Shown: one piece after another, positions 1 to 7,731 of the stretch
Position numbering within the stretch: position 1 is the stretch's first letter
Layout of the letters: each line of letters opens with the position of its first letter
Origin: Candidatus Nitrosopumilus sp.
GTDB lineage: Archaea; Thermoproteota; Nitrososphaeria; Nitrososphaerales; Nitrosopumilaceae
Length of the DNA: 64,000 nt
Assembly (NCBI GenBank): GCA_029263475.1
Contig: JAJCXK010000083.1
Coordinates: 1-64,000, forward strand
Direction: 5' to 3'
The notes under the pieces: model-generated
Databases searched by the model: none
Told to the model about the DNA's origin: nothing
The model's input: only the letters and a program-made list of their open reading frames with translations
Program-made: the position numbers and the translations under genes

Positions 1-205
1 GCTGATCATAGACTTGCTTCTTTTCAGGATCCGAAATAACCGCATAGGCTTCAGAAATTTCTTTGAAATGCTCGCCAGCTTCTGAGGACTGGTTGCGGTC
101 TGGATGAAATTTCAAGGCTAACTTTCTATACTGTTGCTTGACTTCGTCAGGCGAAGAAGTTTTTGAGACGCCTAAAACCTCGTAGTAATCACGTTTTGCA
201 GCCAT
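1..205 (-). CDS. dnaJ: Chaperone DnaJ, N-terminal part (gene runs off the window edge)
   Basis: The first about 68 codons of a DnaJ/Hsp40 co-chaperone, which stimulates the ATPase of DnaK. The translation opens [15 protein letters not shown] and carries the J-domain HPD triplet (FHPDRNQ) followed by the helix III/IV region ([15 protein letters not shown]). The start is the ATG whose complement lies at 203-205. The Gly/Phe region and zinc domains lie outside the window, so full-length DnaJ versus a shorter J-protein cannot be decided, though the N-terminus is typical of true DnaJ. In archaea dnaJ normally sits with dnaK and grpE; that side is not visible here. Confidence 0.93.
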   Translation of the reverse strand, partial: MAAKRDYYEVLGVSKTSSPDEVKQQYRKLALKFHPDRNQSSEAGEHFKEISEAYAVISDPEKKQVYDQ

Positions 206-389
206 GAATCAAACAATTAGCACAATTATTGTATAAATGATTGAATTGGAAACTTGGATTGTTTTTGTTTCATTAGTTGAATATTTCCTCGGGGTTGATT
301 TGTTCACAATTAAGAATAAAGAATGAAGAATCATAAAATGACAATTGAAAAAACTAATCATATAACTTTAGATTATCGAAATTTGGAAT

Positions 390-629
390 CTAATCCCTGT
401 GTTTTTTGTTATACTTTAATAGCTCATCTAAAGGCATGATAATTGTTCTATCTGAGCCTTTACAGTAATTCTTTCCTTTGAAATGCTTGTGAATTTTGAT
501 TTTGGCCATCATAACACTGTCTATACCATAGTTTCCCTGGTGATCTGTGATTTCTTGACTCACAATATGACAAATTTTAGTAACATTACACCATTTACAC
601 ATGATCTTCGTTTTTTCCTCGCCTGTCAT
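390..629 (-). CDS. Small hypothetical protein with a CxxC motif
   Basis: A 79-residue basic protein that I do not recognise. It has a CKWC pair near residue 11, one more Cys about 8 residues later and another near residue 57, so metal binding is possible. The start could be the first Met or Met10 (MCKWCNVTK). An overlapping reading frame on the other strand is hydrophobic and unstructured and is less likely to be real. Function unknown. Confidence 0.5.
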   Translation of the reverse strand: MTGEEKTKIMCKWCNVTKICHIVSQEITDHQGNYGIDSVMMAKIKIHKHFKGKNYCKGSDRTIIMPLDELLKYNKKHRD

Positions 630-910
630 GAAGTTTCTTCAAGAATTTTGAACTTAAGCGTATTGGGTTTAGGATCACTTTTTAATTCAATTACTCTATA
701 TGTTCAAATACGGACATATATCATACTAATTTCAAAAAATATGTCGGAATAGATTCCAATTGAAACAAAATCCAGAAATAACAGATTTAAAATAAATTTA
801 CAACTTATGTCATTGACGTATTATTTCATTTTAAAATCATAGATTTTTTGTTTCGTGACTAGATCGATGTTCTGATTTTATTAAGGCAAGAATAATGTCA
901 ATAACGTAAC

Positions 911-1729
911 ATGAATGAATTAAAAATTAAAAAAGATTTTACAAACATCTACACGCAAAATTCTCCATGTGAATATCTAAAGGAAATGGACAGATTGGAT
1001 TATTCAATATCTGATTCTACAAAACCTTTGTACAACTCCATTATCAAAAAGCTTGAAGAGACAATATCTAGACCCATTAATGTTTTAGATTTGGGAAGTT
1101 CTTATGGTATCAACTCATCTTTGATGAAATACAATTTAACAATGTCAGAATTAAATGATTTCTTTTTAAGCAGTTCTGAACCTACAAAAGAAGAAACAAA
1201 GCAATTCTACGAGAAATGTACGAGTAATGATGCCTTGAATTTCTTTCAAATAGATATTTCAAAAGAGGTTCTAAAGTTCTCCAAAGATATGAATCTGTGT
1301 GAGATGGGAATGGATGTAAATCTTGAATCTGAAAAATTGAATCTACTTGAATCCTTACCATCCGTGGACGTGGTGATTGCAACTGGTTGTGTGGGTTATA
1401 TTGGATACAAGGCATTTTTGAATCTTCTAAGAATAATTAAAAACAGACAGTCCAATTCAATTGAATCTGAAGCGGGATGTGTCTTCCCTGTCTTTGCATT
1501 CTCTGTTCTTAGAATGTTTGACATGAAGGACATTAAAGATACTTTTGAGATGTACGGTTACTCCATTGTAAAAAGTGACATAAAGCCTATACGTCAAAGA
1601 AATTTTTCAGATCAACAAGAAAAAATGCAGACAGTTTCCTTGTTGCATGGCATGGGAATAAACACTGAAAAATATGAAGATGATGGTAACCTCTATGCCG
1701 ACTTTTATATTGCAAAATACGAGGAATAG
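911..1729 (+). CDS. SAM-dependent methyltransferase-like protein
   Basis: A 272-residue protein with a class I methyltransferase motif I (VLDLGSSYGINS, about residues 60-71) and a motif IV-like segment (DVVIATGCVGYIG, about residues 153-165), suggesting a Rossmann-fold SAM enzyme. The substrate is unknown. The region between the motifs is longer than usual and contains a helical insertion (about residues 85-115), so this is a divergent member. It stands alone with its own promoter; the start ATG follows an AT-rich leader of about 150 bp. The fold assignment rests on two motifs only. Confidence 0.7.
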   Translation: MNELKIKKDFTNIYTQNSPCEYLKEMDRLDYSISDSTKPLYNSIIKKLEETISRPINVLDLGSSYGINSSLMKYNLTMSELNDFFLSSSEPTKEETKQFYEKCTSNDALNFFQIDISKEVLKFSKDMNLCEMGMDVNLESEKLNLLESLPSVDVVIATGCVGYIGYKAFLNLLRIIKNRQSNSIESEAGCVFPVFAFSVLRMFDMKDIKDTFEMYGYSIVKSDIKPIRQRNFSDQQEKMQTVSLLHGMGINTEKYEDDGNLYADFYIAKYEE

Positions 1730-1820
1730 GTTCTAATAAAATTATTATCTTCTCTTGAGGATAAACTTGTACAAGATCTGATTAGAAGACTTCTTTTTCA
1801 TGAAAATTATGTTCAGATTA

Positions 1821-1892
1821 GTCAGTAATTTAAAGAACTAGTCAGTATTTCACATGTTAAATTATTGTCGATATTTCACATGTCAAATTATA
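1821..1892. repeat. Interspersed intergenic repeat, two half-units
   Basis: A segment GTCAGTAATTTAAAGAAC..GTCAGTATTTCACATG is followed at once by a second, related half (GATATTTCACATGTCAAATT). A near copy of the first unit lies at 19304-19349, and the second half is matched at about 6890-6912. All copies are downstream of genes, in non-coding DNA. Function unknown. Confidence 0.7.
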
Positions 1893-1910
1893 CCTGTAGT
1901 GTTTTTTTAA

Positions 1911-2483
1911 TTACAATGAATTAATGATATCTTCAAATCCTGATGCCATCTGTTCTGATCTTTTTATTTTGTATTCTGAAATCAGTCTGTATACCAATTG
2001 TTTATTGTAAAGATAGTACTTTCTTTTACGGCTAAAATCTCTGATGGTCGTTACAATATCATCTTTTATCAACTGTGAAAGACAAAGTGAAACAGTTGAT
2101 GGTGATTTTTTTACTTCTTTAACCAACTGAGAAAATCCTAATCCCTCCTTTTTGTTCAATGCAAGTAGCAGATTCCGTGGAGTTTGTTTTCTTAGTGCTT
2201 TGATAACCATTGATTCGTCTTCAGTAATTCGTGGAGGATAAAATCTGGATTGGCGCGGACCGCGAATGACTTTGATAATGCCCTTTTTTTCTAATTTTTC
2301 GAGATAGTGGCTTAGAACTCCGTTCTTTAATCCAGACAAACGCATGATTTCACGAAATTGGATTCCTGGTTCCTGCTCGATTATTTTCACCAATGAACTT
2401 TTTCTGAATCTGGATTGGAATTTTCCATCACCTAAAACTGAATTTCCATCTTTTTTGCAGTCTAGGCATAGACAACTACTCAT
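1911..2483 (-). CDS. Transcriptional regulator with two winged-helix domains
   Basis: A 190-residue protein with a short Cys-bearing N-terminus (C4, C6, C9) and then two consecutive winged helix-turn-helix domains. The first (about 30-85) resembles the archaeal HTH family with the pattern PGIQFREIMRLSGLKNGVLS followed by a wing (GIIKVIRGPRQSRF). The second (about 95-170) repeats it (GFSQLVKEVKKSPSTVSLCL, wing DFSRKRKYYLY). The N-terminal cysteines could bind metal or sense redox state. It lies head-to-tail with a membrane-protein gene upstream. A decayed copy of its 3' end lies at 6926-7015. Just before its start is a TGGAAA/TTTCC pair, which resembles but does not match the 29-bp element found upstream of neighbouring genes. 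Confidence 0.8.
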   Translation of the reverse strand: MSSCLCLDCKKDGNSVLGDGKFQSRFRKSSLVKIIEQEPGIQFREIMRLSGLKNGVLSHYLEKLEKKGIIKVIRGPRQSRFYPPRITEDESMVIKALRKQTPRNLLLALNKKEGLGFSQLVKEVKKSPSTVSLCLSQLIKDDIVTTIRDFSRKRKYYLYNKQLVYRLISEYKIKRSEQMASGFEDIINSL

Positions 2484-2540
2484 TTTTAATTTCCTTCAAA
2501 AACGTTAGTGGAAAAAATAATGCTGATGTGGATGTTATCA

Positions 2541-2963
2541 TCATTTTCTCACATCAAGCGTGTCTTCGGTTTGCAGCCATGCTTCCTTCTTGGTCTGTAT
2601 TAGTGCCCAGATTGAACCAATTATGATTCCCACTTGTACTACCTTGGATACCATGCCGAGATGTCCTATATTTCCTGCATGTTCCAAGCCAAATGCCATT
2701 GCACCTGCATCGATTCTGGTGACTGCGTATAATGCAATTATTCCGATGGTTCCTGCTATGGTTACGACATATGGGGCAGAACTGTTCGGACTCTTTAGCA
2801 TCCAAATTGCAATTGGAATGTATGATATTGCCACTACCAAAAAGAATGGACCTTTTATCATGTCTTGCTCTTCAAATAGTTCTTCTGATGTTTCAACAAA
2901 GTATACTGTAGAGGTTGCTATCATGAGACCAACGACAATTCCGATTATGGATTTCTTGTTCAT
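2541..2963 (-). CDS. Small membrane protein, four predicted TM helices
   Basis: A 140-residue hydrophobic protein with about four membrane helices (SIIGIVVGLMIATSTVYF near the N-terminus, then about 40-57, 65-85 and 105-125) and a short charged C-terminus. I do not recognise the family; it looks like one of the many lineage-specific thaumarchaeal membrane proteins. Its start (MNKKSIIG) lies exactly 42 nt from the end of a 29-bp promoter element (3006-3034), the spacing shared by the other target genes, which supports this start and co-regulation. Confidence 0.75.
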   Translation of the reverse strand: MNKKSIIGIVVGLMIATSTVYFVETSEELFEEQDMIKGPFFLVVAISYIPIAIWMLKSPNSSAPYVVTIAGTIGIIALYAVTRIDAGAMAFGLEHAGNIGHLGMVSKVVQVGIIIGSIWALIQTKKEAWLQTEDTLDVRK

Positions 2964-3005
2964 GTATCAAGTATGATTGATTTCAAATATAACAAAAGGA
3001 CACAT

Positions 3006-3034
3006 TTTCCAGTATAGATTGCCAACAATGGAAA
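3006..3034 (-). promoter_or_regulatory. Shared 29-bp promoter element, copy 1
   Basis: TTTCCA-N17-TGGAAA, ending 42 nt before the start of the four-helix membrane protein. Read toward that gene, the central core begins with TG four bases after TTTCCA, as in the other copies. A TATA-like stretch (TTATATTTGAAA) lies between the element and the start codon. Confidence 0.75.
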
Positions 3035-3117
3035 TTGCACATCATAGTTGTTGAAGATGGATGCAGTGTCATTAAATTTTTCATAAAAAATAGGGTGATT
3101 AAAAAAAGAATTAAAAA

Positions 3118-3420
3118 TTAGTTTGTGGGATTCATCAGGGCTGCACGTTCCTTTGTCTTTTGATCAACTAGGGCATTGACATACTGACCTGATTGTGCAT
3201 TGCAATCACCTATGTTTACCGCATAACCATCCATGGTTTCGGCAACACATCCTTCATCTGTGACTGCTATGATCTTGACTAGCTCCGTTGTTTCTACTGG
3301 TGATGTATACAACATCAAATATGCAAAAAGCAAGCCTGCCCCCAGTGCAATTGCCCCTGCTATGATGACTGTGGTATTTTTGCCTGACTTTTTGTCAGGG
3401 CGATTATTTATTGCAGACAT
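3118..3420 (-). CDS. Membrane-anchored protein with two conserved cysteines (paired paralogue A)
   Basis: I use the internal Met (MSAINNRPDKKSGKN), giving 100 residues, rather than the ATG at 3462. The upstream ATG overlaps the 29-bp promoter element, and the internal start restores the 42-nt spacing seen at other target genes. One N-terminal TM helix (TTVIIAGAIALGAGLLFAYL) is followed by a short extracytoplasmic domain with the pattern IAVTDEGCVAE..G..V..GDCNAQSGQYVNA. The divergently transcribed neighbour at 3554 has the same layout and pattern (GCVGES and PECDAQVGDIVSA), so the two are paralogues. Function unknown; the two conserved Cys could form a disulfide or bind metal. Confidence 0.75.
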   Translation of the reverse strand: MSAINNRPDKKSGKNTTVIIAGAIALGAGLLFAYLMLYTSPVETTELVKIIAVTDEGCVAETMDGYAVNIGDCNAQSGQYVNALVDQKTKERAALMNPTN

Positions 3421-3462
3421 GCAAACACTTTCTTCCAAATTGGTTATAACACGAGTAGACAT

Positions 3463-3491
3463 TTTCCATCAGTAGTTTTCACAGATGGAAA
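3463..3491 (-). promoter_or_regulatory. Shared 29-bp promoter element, copy 2, between divergent paralogues
   Basis: TTTCCA-N17-TGGAAA. Read toward the left gene, the core is TGAAAACT, the same as in the copy at 17824. It ends 42 nt before the left gene's preferred start (3420) and 62 nt before the right gene (3554), so it may serve both. Confidence 0.8.
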
Positions 3492-3553
3492 TTGCATGTG
3501 GGAATTGTTTCTGGATATTATATCTCATCTTCACCCATTCATGATGAGGAAAA

Positions 3554-3874
3554 ATGTTAGAACAAAAACAAAAAGAAAAGAAACCGCCTCAACTGGCAAT
3601 GTGGGGAATGGTGGCTGCGGGAGCGGCTGTTATCCTTCTTTTGCTACTGACTCCGTGGAATTTCATTCCAGTTCAGGTAACTGAGGACGTGACAGTCATA
3701 GCCAACATGGAATATGGTTGTGTGGGGGAATCTCAGTACGGTGTTAGTGTTGTTGTGCCTGAATGTGATGCACAAGTCGGAGATATAGTATCTGCCACGT
3801 TTTATGTGCCTTCGATGAAATTGAATGGGTACTACGACATACTCCAAGACAGGGTTGAAATGGTTCAACCTTGA
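3554..3874 (+). CDS. Membrane-anchored protein with two conserved cysteines (paired paralogue B)
   Basis: A 106-residue protein: a charged N-terminus (MLEQKQKEKKPPQ), one TM helix (about 15-36, ending LLLLLTPWN) and an extracytoplasmic domain with two Cys (EYGCVGESQYG and PECDAQVGD). Layout and motif match the divergently transcribed protein at 3118-3420. The short domain may adopt an OB-like or small beta fold, but that is only an inference. It likely shares the bidirectional promoter element at 3463-3491. Confidence 0.75.
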   Translation: MLEQKQKEKKPPQLAMWGMVAAGAAVILLLLLTPWNFIPVQVTEDVTVIANMEYGCVGESQYGVSVVVPECDAQVGDIVSATFYVPSMKLNGYYDILQDRVEMVQP

Positions 3875-3916
3875 CTCTGTCCTTTTTTGATTTTTCAATA
3901 AAAATTGGTTATGAGA

Positions 3917-4303
3917 CTATTTTGAATTCTCTATGATTCGGATTAGGTTGTTTTCAATTTCTTCTCCAGAAAACTTGAGACTGTTGTTTGATGCCATTGC
4001 AAGCAGCGATGTAGGTCTTGCTAAGCTAATAAAGTTCTCATTGTCCTTTTGATACACTGCAATCGTACATGGCAACAATAGTCCTAAGTCTGGATTGGCT
4101 TCCAGTACCTGCTTTGCAAGACTGGGATGACATACCTCCATCAGCTTGTAATTGTTTGAGAATTCCAATCCATTATCTGACAATGTTTTCTTAAAGTCCA
4201 AAGTCTCTAATACCCCGAATCCAATCTCTTTAAGATTCTCAGTGATTGTTGTGATTGCATCGTCAATGCCTTTTTGGGTTTTTACTGTATGTGTAAAACT
4301 CAT
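3917..4303 (-). CDS. DUF302 domain protein
   Basis: A 128-residue protein starting MSFTHTVKTQKGIDDAI. The pattern of an early Lys-rich strand, the helix ITENLKEIGFGVLETLDFK, the segment YKLMEVCHPSLAKQVLEANP and the strand LLLPCTIAVYQK is typical of the DUF302 family, which often sits near heavy-metal, thiol or sulfur-handling genes. The reading frame extends upstream, but the extension would run across the promoter region. The chosen Met lies 42 nt from the 29-bp element at 4346-4374, which is shared with the divergent rhodanese gene. The biochemical role is unknown. Confidence 0.85.
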   Translation of the reverse strand: MSFTHTVKTQKGIDDAITTITENLKEIGFGVLETLDFKKTLSDNGLEFSNNYKLMEVCHPSLAKQVLEANPDLGLLLPCTIAVYQKDNENFISLARPTSLLAMASNNSLKFSGEEIENNLIRIIENSK

Positions 4304-4345
4304 TGTGTTTATTCTATTTTTGAATAATATATTACAGAAATACAA

Positions 4346-4374
4346 TTTCCACACATGGAAATTATTGGTGGAAA
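4346..4374 (+). promoter_or_regulatory. Shared 29-bp promoter element, copy 3, bidirectional
   Basis: TTTCCA-N17-TGGAAA located 42 nt from the DUF302 start on the left and 41 nt from the rhodanese start on the right. This near symmetry suggests one operator controlling both promoters. TATA-like sequences follow on both sides (GATATAATAG on the right). Confidence 0.8.
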
Positions 4375-4415
4375 ATGTGTCTTGATATAATAGTAAAATG
4401 TGAAACGTTGATTTC

Positions 4416-5159
4416 ATGCAAACAAAAAACGTTGGAATCATTGCATCCATAATAATCTGGATTGCGATAGTTGGCACAATAACTGTGATGACAACTTCAT
4501 CGCAAAGTGATGCTGACATCTATGCTGTAAATCCAGATACGCTTGACGTATTGTTGCAAAACAAGGAACACGTGTTAGTAGTAGACATCAGAACTGCCGA
4601 ACTGTATCAATCAGGGCATTTGTATGGGGCATCACATGATGCCTTGGATTCAGTAACCATGGATAAACGAGTGAAAACCAATCAGAGTAGATTGCCTGAA
4701 GTGGCCTCCACATACAATTTCGTCTTAATTGATGAAGACGGAACAAAGGCAAAGCAGACAGCTCAAATCATGACTGAGATGGGAGTACACACCTACTATC
4801 TCAAGGGCGGAATGAGCAGTATCTCTGAAAATATAGTATCCAGTTCTCAGACCGTAGTTGATTCAGAAGAGTTGGCAGACAGACTTGCTGCTGACGAGGA
4901 TCTATACCTGCTTGATGTTAGGCAGCCTGAGGAGTTATTACAATCAAAGATTGACGGCTCAGTGAACGTTCCTCTTGCAGAGATATTTCAGCCAAATGGA
5001 ATGGATGACATTCCAACCGACAAACCAGTGGTAGTAATATGCGGCTCTGGCAACAGGGCAACAATTGCCTCCTACATGCTTGCTCAGGAAGGCATTGACT
5101 TTCAGATTCTGGAAGGCGGGATAAATTCTTGGAATTCTCAAATGCAATCCGAAAAATAA
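4416..5159 (+). CDS. Secreted or membrane-anchored tandem rhodanese protein
   Basis: A 247-residue protein with an N-terminal TM or signal helix (about 7-26), then two rhodanese domains. Domain 1 (about 40-137) has LVVDIRTAELYQSGHLYGA, but Asp/Glu residues stand where the catalytic Cys would be, so it is probably inactive. Domain 2 (about 147-245) has LLDVRQPEELL, a CGSGNRA active-site loop with Cys209, and EGGINSW. Rhodaneses transfer sulfane sulfur or act in thiol redox chemistry; this one would work outside the cytoplasmic membrane. It is divergent from the DUF302 gene across a shared promoter element. Confidence 0.9.
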   Translation: MQTKNVGIIASIIIWIAIVGTITVMTTSSQSDADIYAVNPDTLDVLLQNKEHVLVVDIRTAELYQSGHLYGASHDALDSVTMDKRVKTNQSRLPEVASTYNFVLIDEDGTKAKQTAQIMTEMGVHTYYLKGGMSSISENIVSSSQTVVDSEELADRLAADEDLYLLDVRQPEELLQSKIDGSVNVPLAEIFQPNGMDDIPTDKPVVVICGSGNRATIASYMLAQEGIDFQILEGGINSWNSQMQSEK

Positions 5160-5224
5160 ATTCTTAATTTTTTCTTATTTTTTAAATCAAGATTATATTG
5201 TATGGTGATCTTGTCATTCATAGA

Positions 5225-5575
5225 ATGGCGGATTTTAAAATTTTGGCAAATGATTCGGTTCTCAGAAAAGCAATTCTCAAGGCGCTATCTGATGAATATT
5301 CTAGAACTATAATGAATGCCACAATTGAGAGATCAAAGTCTGTAGTGGATCTCGTCAAAGAATGCGACATTCCGATGACCACTGCATACAGACGCATTCA
5401 TGAACTTGAAGATGGCAAGATCCTCAAGGTTACAGGGGCGATAGTAACCGATGACGGAAAAAAATACTATCTTTATCAAAACAGGATAAAATCCATCTAT
5501 GTTACATTTGGATTGGAATCCTTGGATGTACAAATTGTAGATAATGATGGTATGGGAACTAGCGCTTACTGGTAA
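5225..5575 (+). CDS. Winged-helix transcriptional regulator (ArsR/TrmB-like)
   Basis: About 116 residues starting MADFKILAND; the frame could extend to a TTG nine codons upstream. It contains a winged helix: LKALSDEYSRTIMNA, SVVDLVKECDIPMTTAYRRI (recognition helix) and a wing with VTDDGKKYYLYQ. It is clearly paralogous to the regulator at 17894-18223 (shared DIPM/GIPM-T-YRRI and DGK motifs). It follows the rhodanese gene by 65 nt on the same strand and precedes the DUF1264 gene, so it may control the 29-bp element regulon. That link is an inference from position. Confidence 0.8.
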   Translation: MADFKILANDSVLRKAILKALSDEYSRTIMNATIERSKSVVDLVKECDIPMTTAYRRIHELEDGKILKVTGAIVTDDGKKYYLYQNRIKSIYVTFGLESLDVQIVDNDGMGTSAYW

Positions 5576-5617
5576 TCATTCTTCATAGATTAATTGTAGA
5601 TAAGATTTCAGATACGA

Positions 5618-5646
5618 TTTCCACACTTGAAAACCGCTAATGGAAA
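5618..5646 (+). promoter_or_regulatory. Shared 29-bp promoter element, copy 4
   Basis: TTTCCA-N17-TGGAAA with core TGAAAACC, ending 43 nt before the preferred start of the DUF1264 protein (5690). An alternative TTG start of that frame would lie inside the element, which argues against it. Confidence 0.8.
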
Positions 5647-5689
5647 ATATCTTTTGTTTATTAATATCAAATCCAATATCTGTTTTTCA

Positions 5690-6625
5690 ATGCAAAGAAA
5701 CATGCTCATGGCAATGGCTCTAATGGCAGTAACATTGACTGTAGTTACAGTATCCATTACGGATTTTCAAGCTGCAGAAGCAGCCAAAGTCTCAGGCACA
5801 ACTACTCAAAAATTTGGTTTAGCTACCAAAGACAAGGTTTGTGGCGACCAACTATGTGCAGATATTTCACAACAGCAAAATACAGTCTCAGTACCTGTTT
5901 CTAAACTTAGTTCATTATTAGATCAAATGGATTTAGTTCATGAAGATCATCAAAATCAGATGATCCGACAATGGCAAACAATGTCGTTTGAAAAACAGAC
6001 TGAAATGATTGCAAAAATGAGTGAGAAAATCACCATGATGGAATCCCTGGATATGTCGCAGCACATGTCTGCAATGGATAACATGATGAAAAAAGATGGC
6101 AAACATCATGATAAAAAAATGATGATGAAGGCCCAATCAGAGTCAATCTATAATGAGGTACTCAACCCACGACAGATTGACTATCCAAACACTCTGGGAT
6201 TCAGCGATCTTCACATTCATGCAATCAGACATCTTGATGTGAACCAATCACATGGCACAGTTGATCATCTGTTACAAACGATAGTCCATCATCACTGTAA
6301 AGTGTACGATGACAGTACCGCAACATGCTTGCTCTTTCCAAAAGGAATGACTGATCAAGACAAGCCATATGGCATTGAATACGTCATTACATCTGACCAG
6401 TATCATGATCTACCTGAAGAAGAAAAGGCATATTGGCACTATCACAAGACTGAATTTCCAAGAGCACTGGCAACATTCCCAGAACTTACTGATGATGAAT
6501 TGGCCAAAGTCCAACCCATTTTAGATGAGACGTATGGAAAAGTGGTCTACTTTTGGAATTTAGGTGATACGTATCCTATAGGCGAACCATACATCCTAGT
6601 TGTTCAGGAGATCCCTGATCGATGA
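5690..6625 (+). CDS. Secreted DUF1264-family protein
   Basis: A 311-residue protein with a signal peptide (MQRNMLMAMALMAVTLTV..AAEAAKVSG), a Met/His/Lys-rich helical region (about 60-150) and a C-terminal DUF1264 domain (about 165-305) with LHIHAIRHLD, a HHHC segment, CLLFPKG, GIEYVITSDQY, LPEEEKAYWHYHKTEF and LGDTYPIGEPYI. DUF1264 is best known from plant oil-body-associated proteins and from bacteria; its biochemical role is unknown. The His/Met-rich middle could bind metal such as copper. The start was chosen because it places the 29-bp element 43 nt upstream. Confidence 0.8.
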   Translation: MQRNMLMAMALMAVTLTVVTVSITDFQAAEAAKVSGTTTQKFGLATKDKVCGDQLCADISQQQNTVSVPVSKLSSLLDQMDLVHEDHQNQMIRQWQTMSFEKQTEMIAKMSEKITMMESLDMSQHMSAMDNMMKKDGKHHDKKMMMKAQSESIYNEVLNPRQIDYPNTLGFSDLHIHAIRHLDVNQSHGTVDHLLQTIVHHHCKVYDDSTATCLLFPKGMTDQDKPYGIEYVITSDQYHDLPEEEKAYWHYHKTEFPRALATFPELTDDELAKVQPILDETYGKVVYFWNLGDTYPIGEPYILVVQEIPDR

Positions 6626-6925
6626 CTTTTTTTCTTTTTAAGATTAAAAAAATTGGTACAATAAAACACCTTAAGGAAAACAATACAACTTACAAAGCAC
6701 ATTGGTGGAGAGCCATGTCGATGAGTGTTGCATTGTTTATTCATGCCTGGGTGCCATCTTTGCTTCCAACTTATGCTTCTGATAAAATGAATCATAATCA
6801 AGAGTCTAAGTGAACTATGAGAAATATGTTGTTTGGACCATTGTCTGGCTAAATCTTACATCTCAAAGCCTGCAATTGAAAGAAATAATCAATATTTCTC
6901 ATATCAAATAATGGGGAGTGTTTTT

Positions 6926-7015
6926 TTAATTACATGGATTACCCATATCTTCAAATTTGGATGCTGTCTTATTTGATCTTTTTATTTTGTACTCCACAAT
7001 TAATTTACAGATGAG
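6926..7015 (-). pseudogene. Decayed duplicate of the C-terminus of the two-domain regulator
   Basis: Reverse-strand translation gives LIVEYKIKRSNKTASKFED, which matches LISEYKIKRSEQMASGFED at the C-terminus of the regulator at 1911-2483. The DNA match continues past both stop codons (GTGTTTTTTTAATTACA in both) into the intergenic ATATTTC-CAT-TCAAAT repeat. An in-frame stop precedes the fragment and no start is present, so it is a remnant. Confidence 0.75.
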
Positions 7016-7059
7016 TTATTTTATCACCTTTCACAAGCCAATCAGTCTCAGAAAAATAA

Positions 7060-7434
7060 TCAGCTTAAACGTTTGTAAATCTCTTTGAATTCCATTGAGA
7101 GATTGTATGAAATGTTTAGTACGTGCGTTAATTTGTTCATAGATGTCATATCATTTCCAATCTGTCTTAGAATTGTCAAAGCTTTTTGCGGTGAAGTTGC
7201 AGATGGCTGTTTCTGACCTGTCCATGTCTTAAAAGAATCCCCTATATCCAGACAAAAATTCAAAACAAACTCCTTCCAGTTTGGCATTTCATTCAGATTT
7301 TTCCCTCCAAAGCACATTTCAGACATCTCACGAAACTCATTTTCTCTGTCTATGTATAGCATTTCAAGGGCTTTGTGGACTTTTTCTTCTGTATATTCTG
7401 AAGAATTTAGCATGTACATTCCTTCCAGGCTCAT
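7060..7434 (-). CDS. Hypothetical helical protein
   Basis: A 124-residue, mostly helical soluble protein (MSLEGMYMLNSSEYTEEKV...). It has no recognisable motif; two Cys and several Trp lie in the middle (NWKEFVLNFCLDIGDSFKTW). The end KEIYKRLS is charged. It lies next to the regulator remnant and upstream of the UspA island, on the opposite strand to the first UspA. The 7435-7731 gap after its start holds no supported gene. Confidence 0.6.
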   Translation of the reverse strand: MSLEGMYMLNSSEYTEEKVHKALEMLYIDRENEFREMSEMCFGGKNLNEMPNWKEFVLNFCLDIGDSFKTWTGQKQPSATSPQKALTILRQIGNDMTSMNKLTHVLNISYNLSMEFKEIYKRLS

Positions 7435-7731
7435 GTGGATAATTTGATTAATTGATAATTAAACCAATTTAAAATTCTCATCTTTGAAAATACATGTTTA
7501 AGATTTTATCATACAAGTATTACACATCAAACATCTTCAAACAATATTTGAATTATCTAAAATAGGGCCATCTTTTCTATGTCTATGATAAATTCTCCAA
7601 TCTCCTTTTCTTTATCTTGTAATTGATTATGATTTGGTATTATTTCAGGTAACTTGTCTTTTAGGTTTTACACATATTCAAAACTAATAATCATCATTTA
7701 GGATATATGAATAATAGTTGGTCTATTTTCT

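Noticed and set aside
483-752. An 89-codon plus-strand frame opposite the CxxC protein at 390-629.
   Set aside because: Hydrophobic and irregular; the minus-strand frame has better coding character.
2484-2510. A TTTCC/TGGAAA pair just before the two-domain regulator gene, considered as a sixth copy of the 29-bp element.
   Set aside because: The spacer is 13 not 17, one arm is imperfect, and it abuts the start codon instead of lying about 42 nt upstream.
6622-6813. A 63-codon plus-strand frame whose ATG overlaps the stop of the DUF1264 gene.
   Set aside because: The end resembles a short signal peptide, but there is no family, and the following DNA is decayed (regulator remnant). The overlap alone is not enough.
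7557-7670. A coding-like minus-strand fragment (NQLQDKEKEIGEFIIDIEKM).
   Set aside because: No start codon in frame and no homologue recognised; AT-rich DNA often gives such Lys/Glu/Ile strings. Could be a gene remnant.
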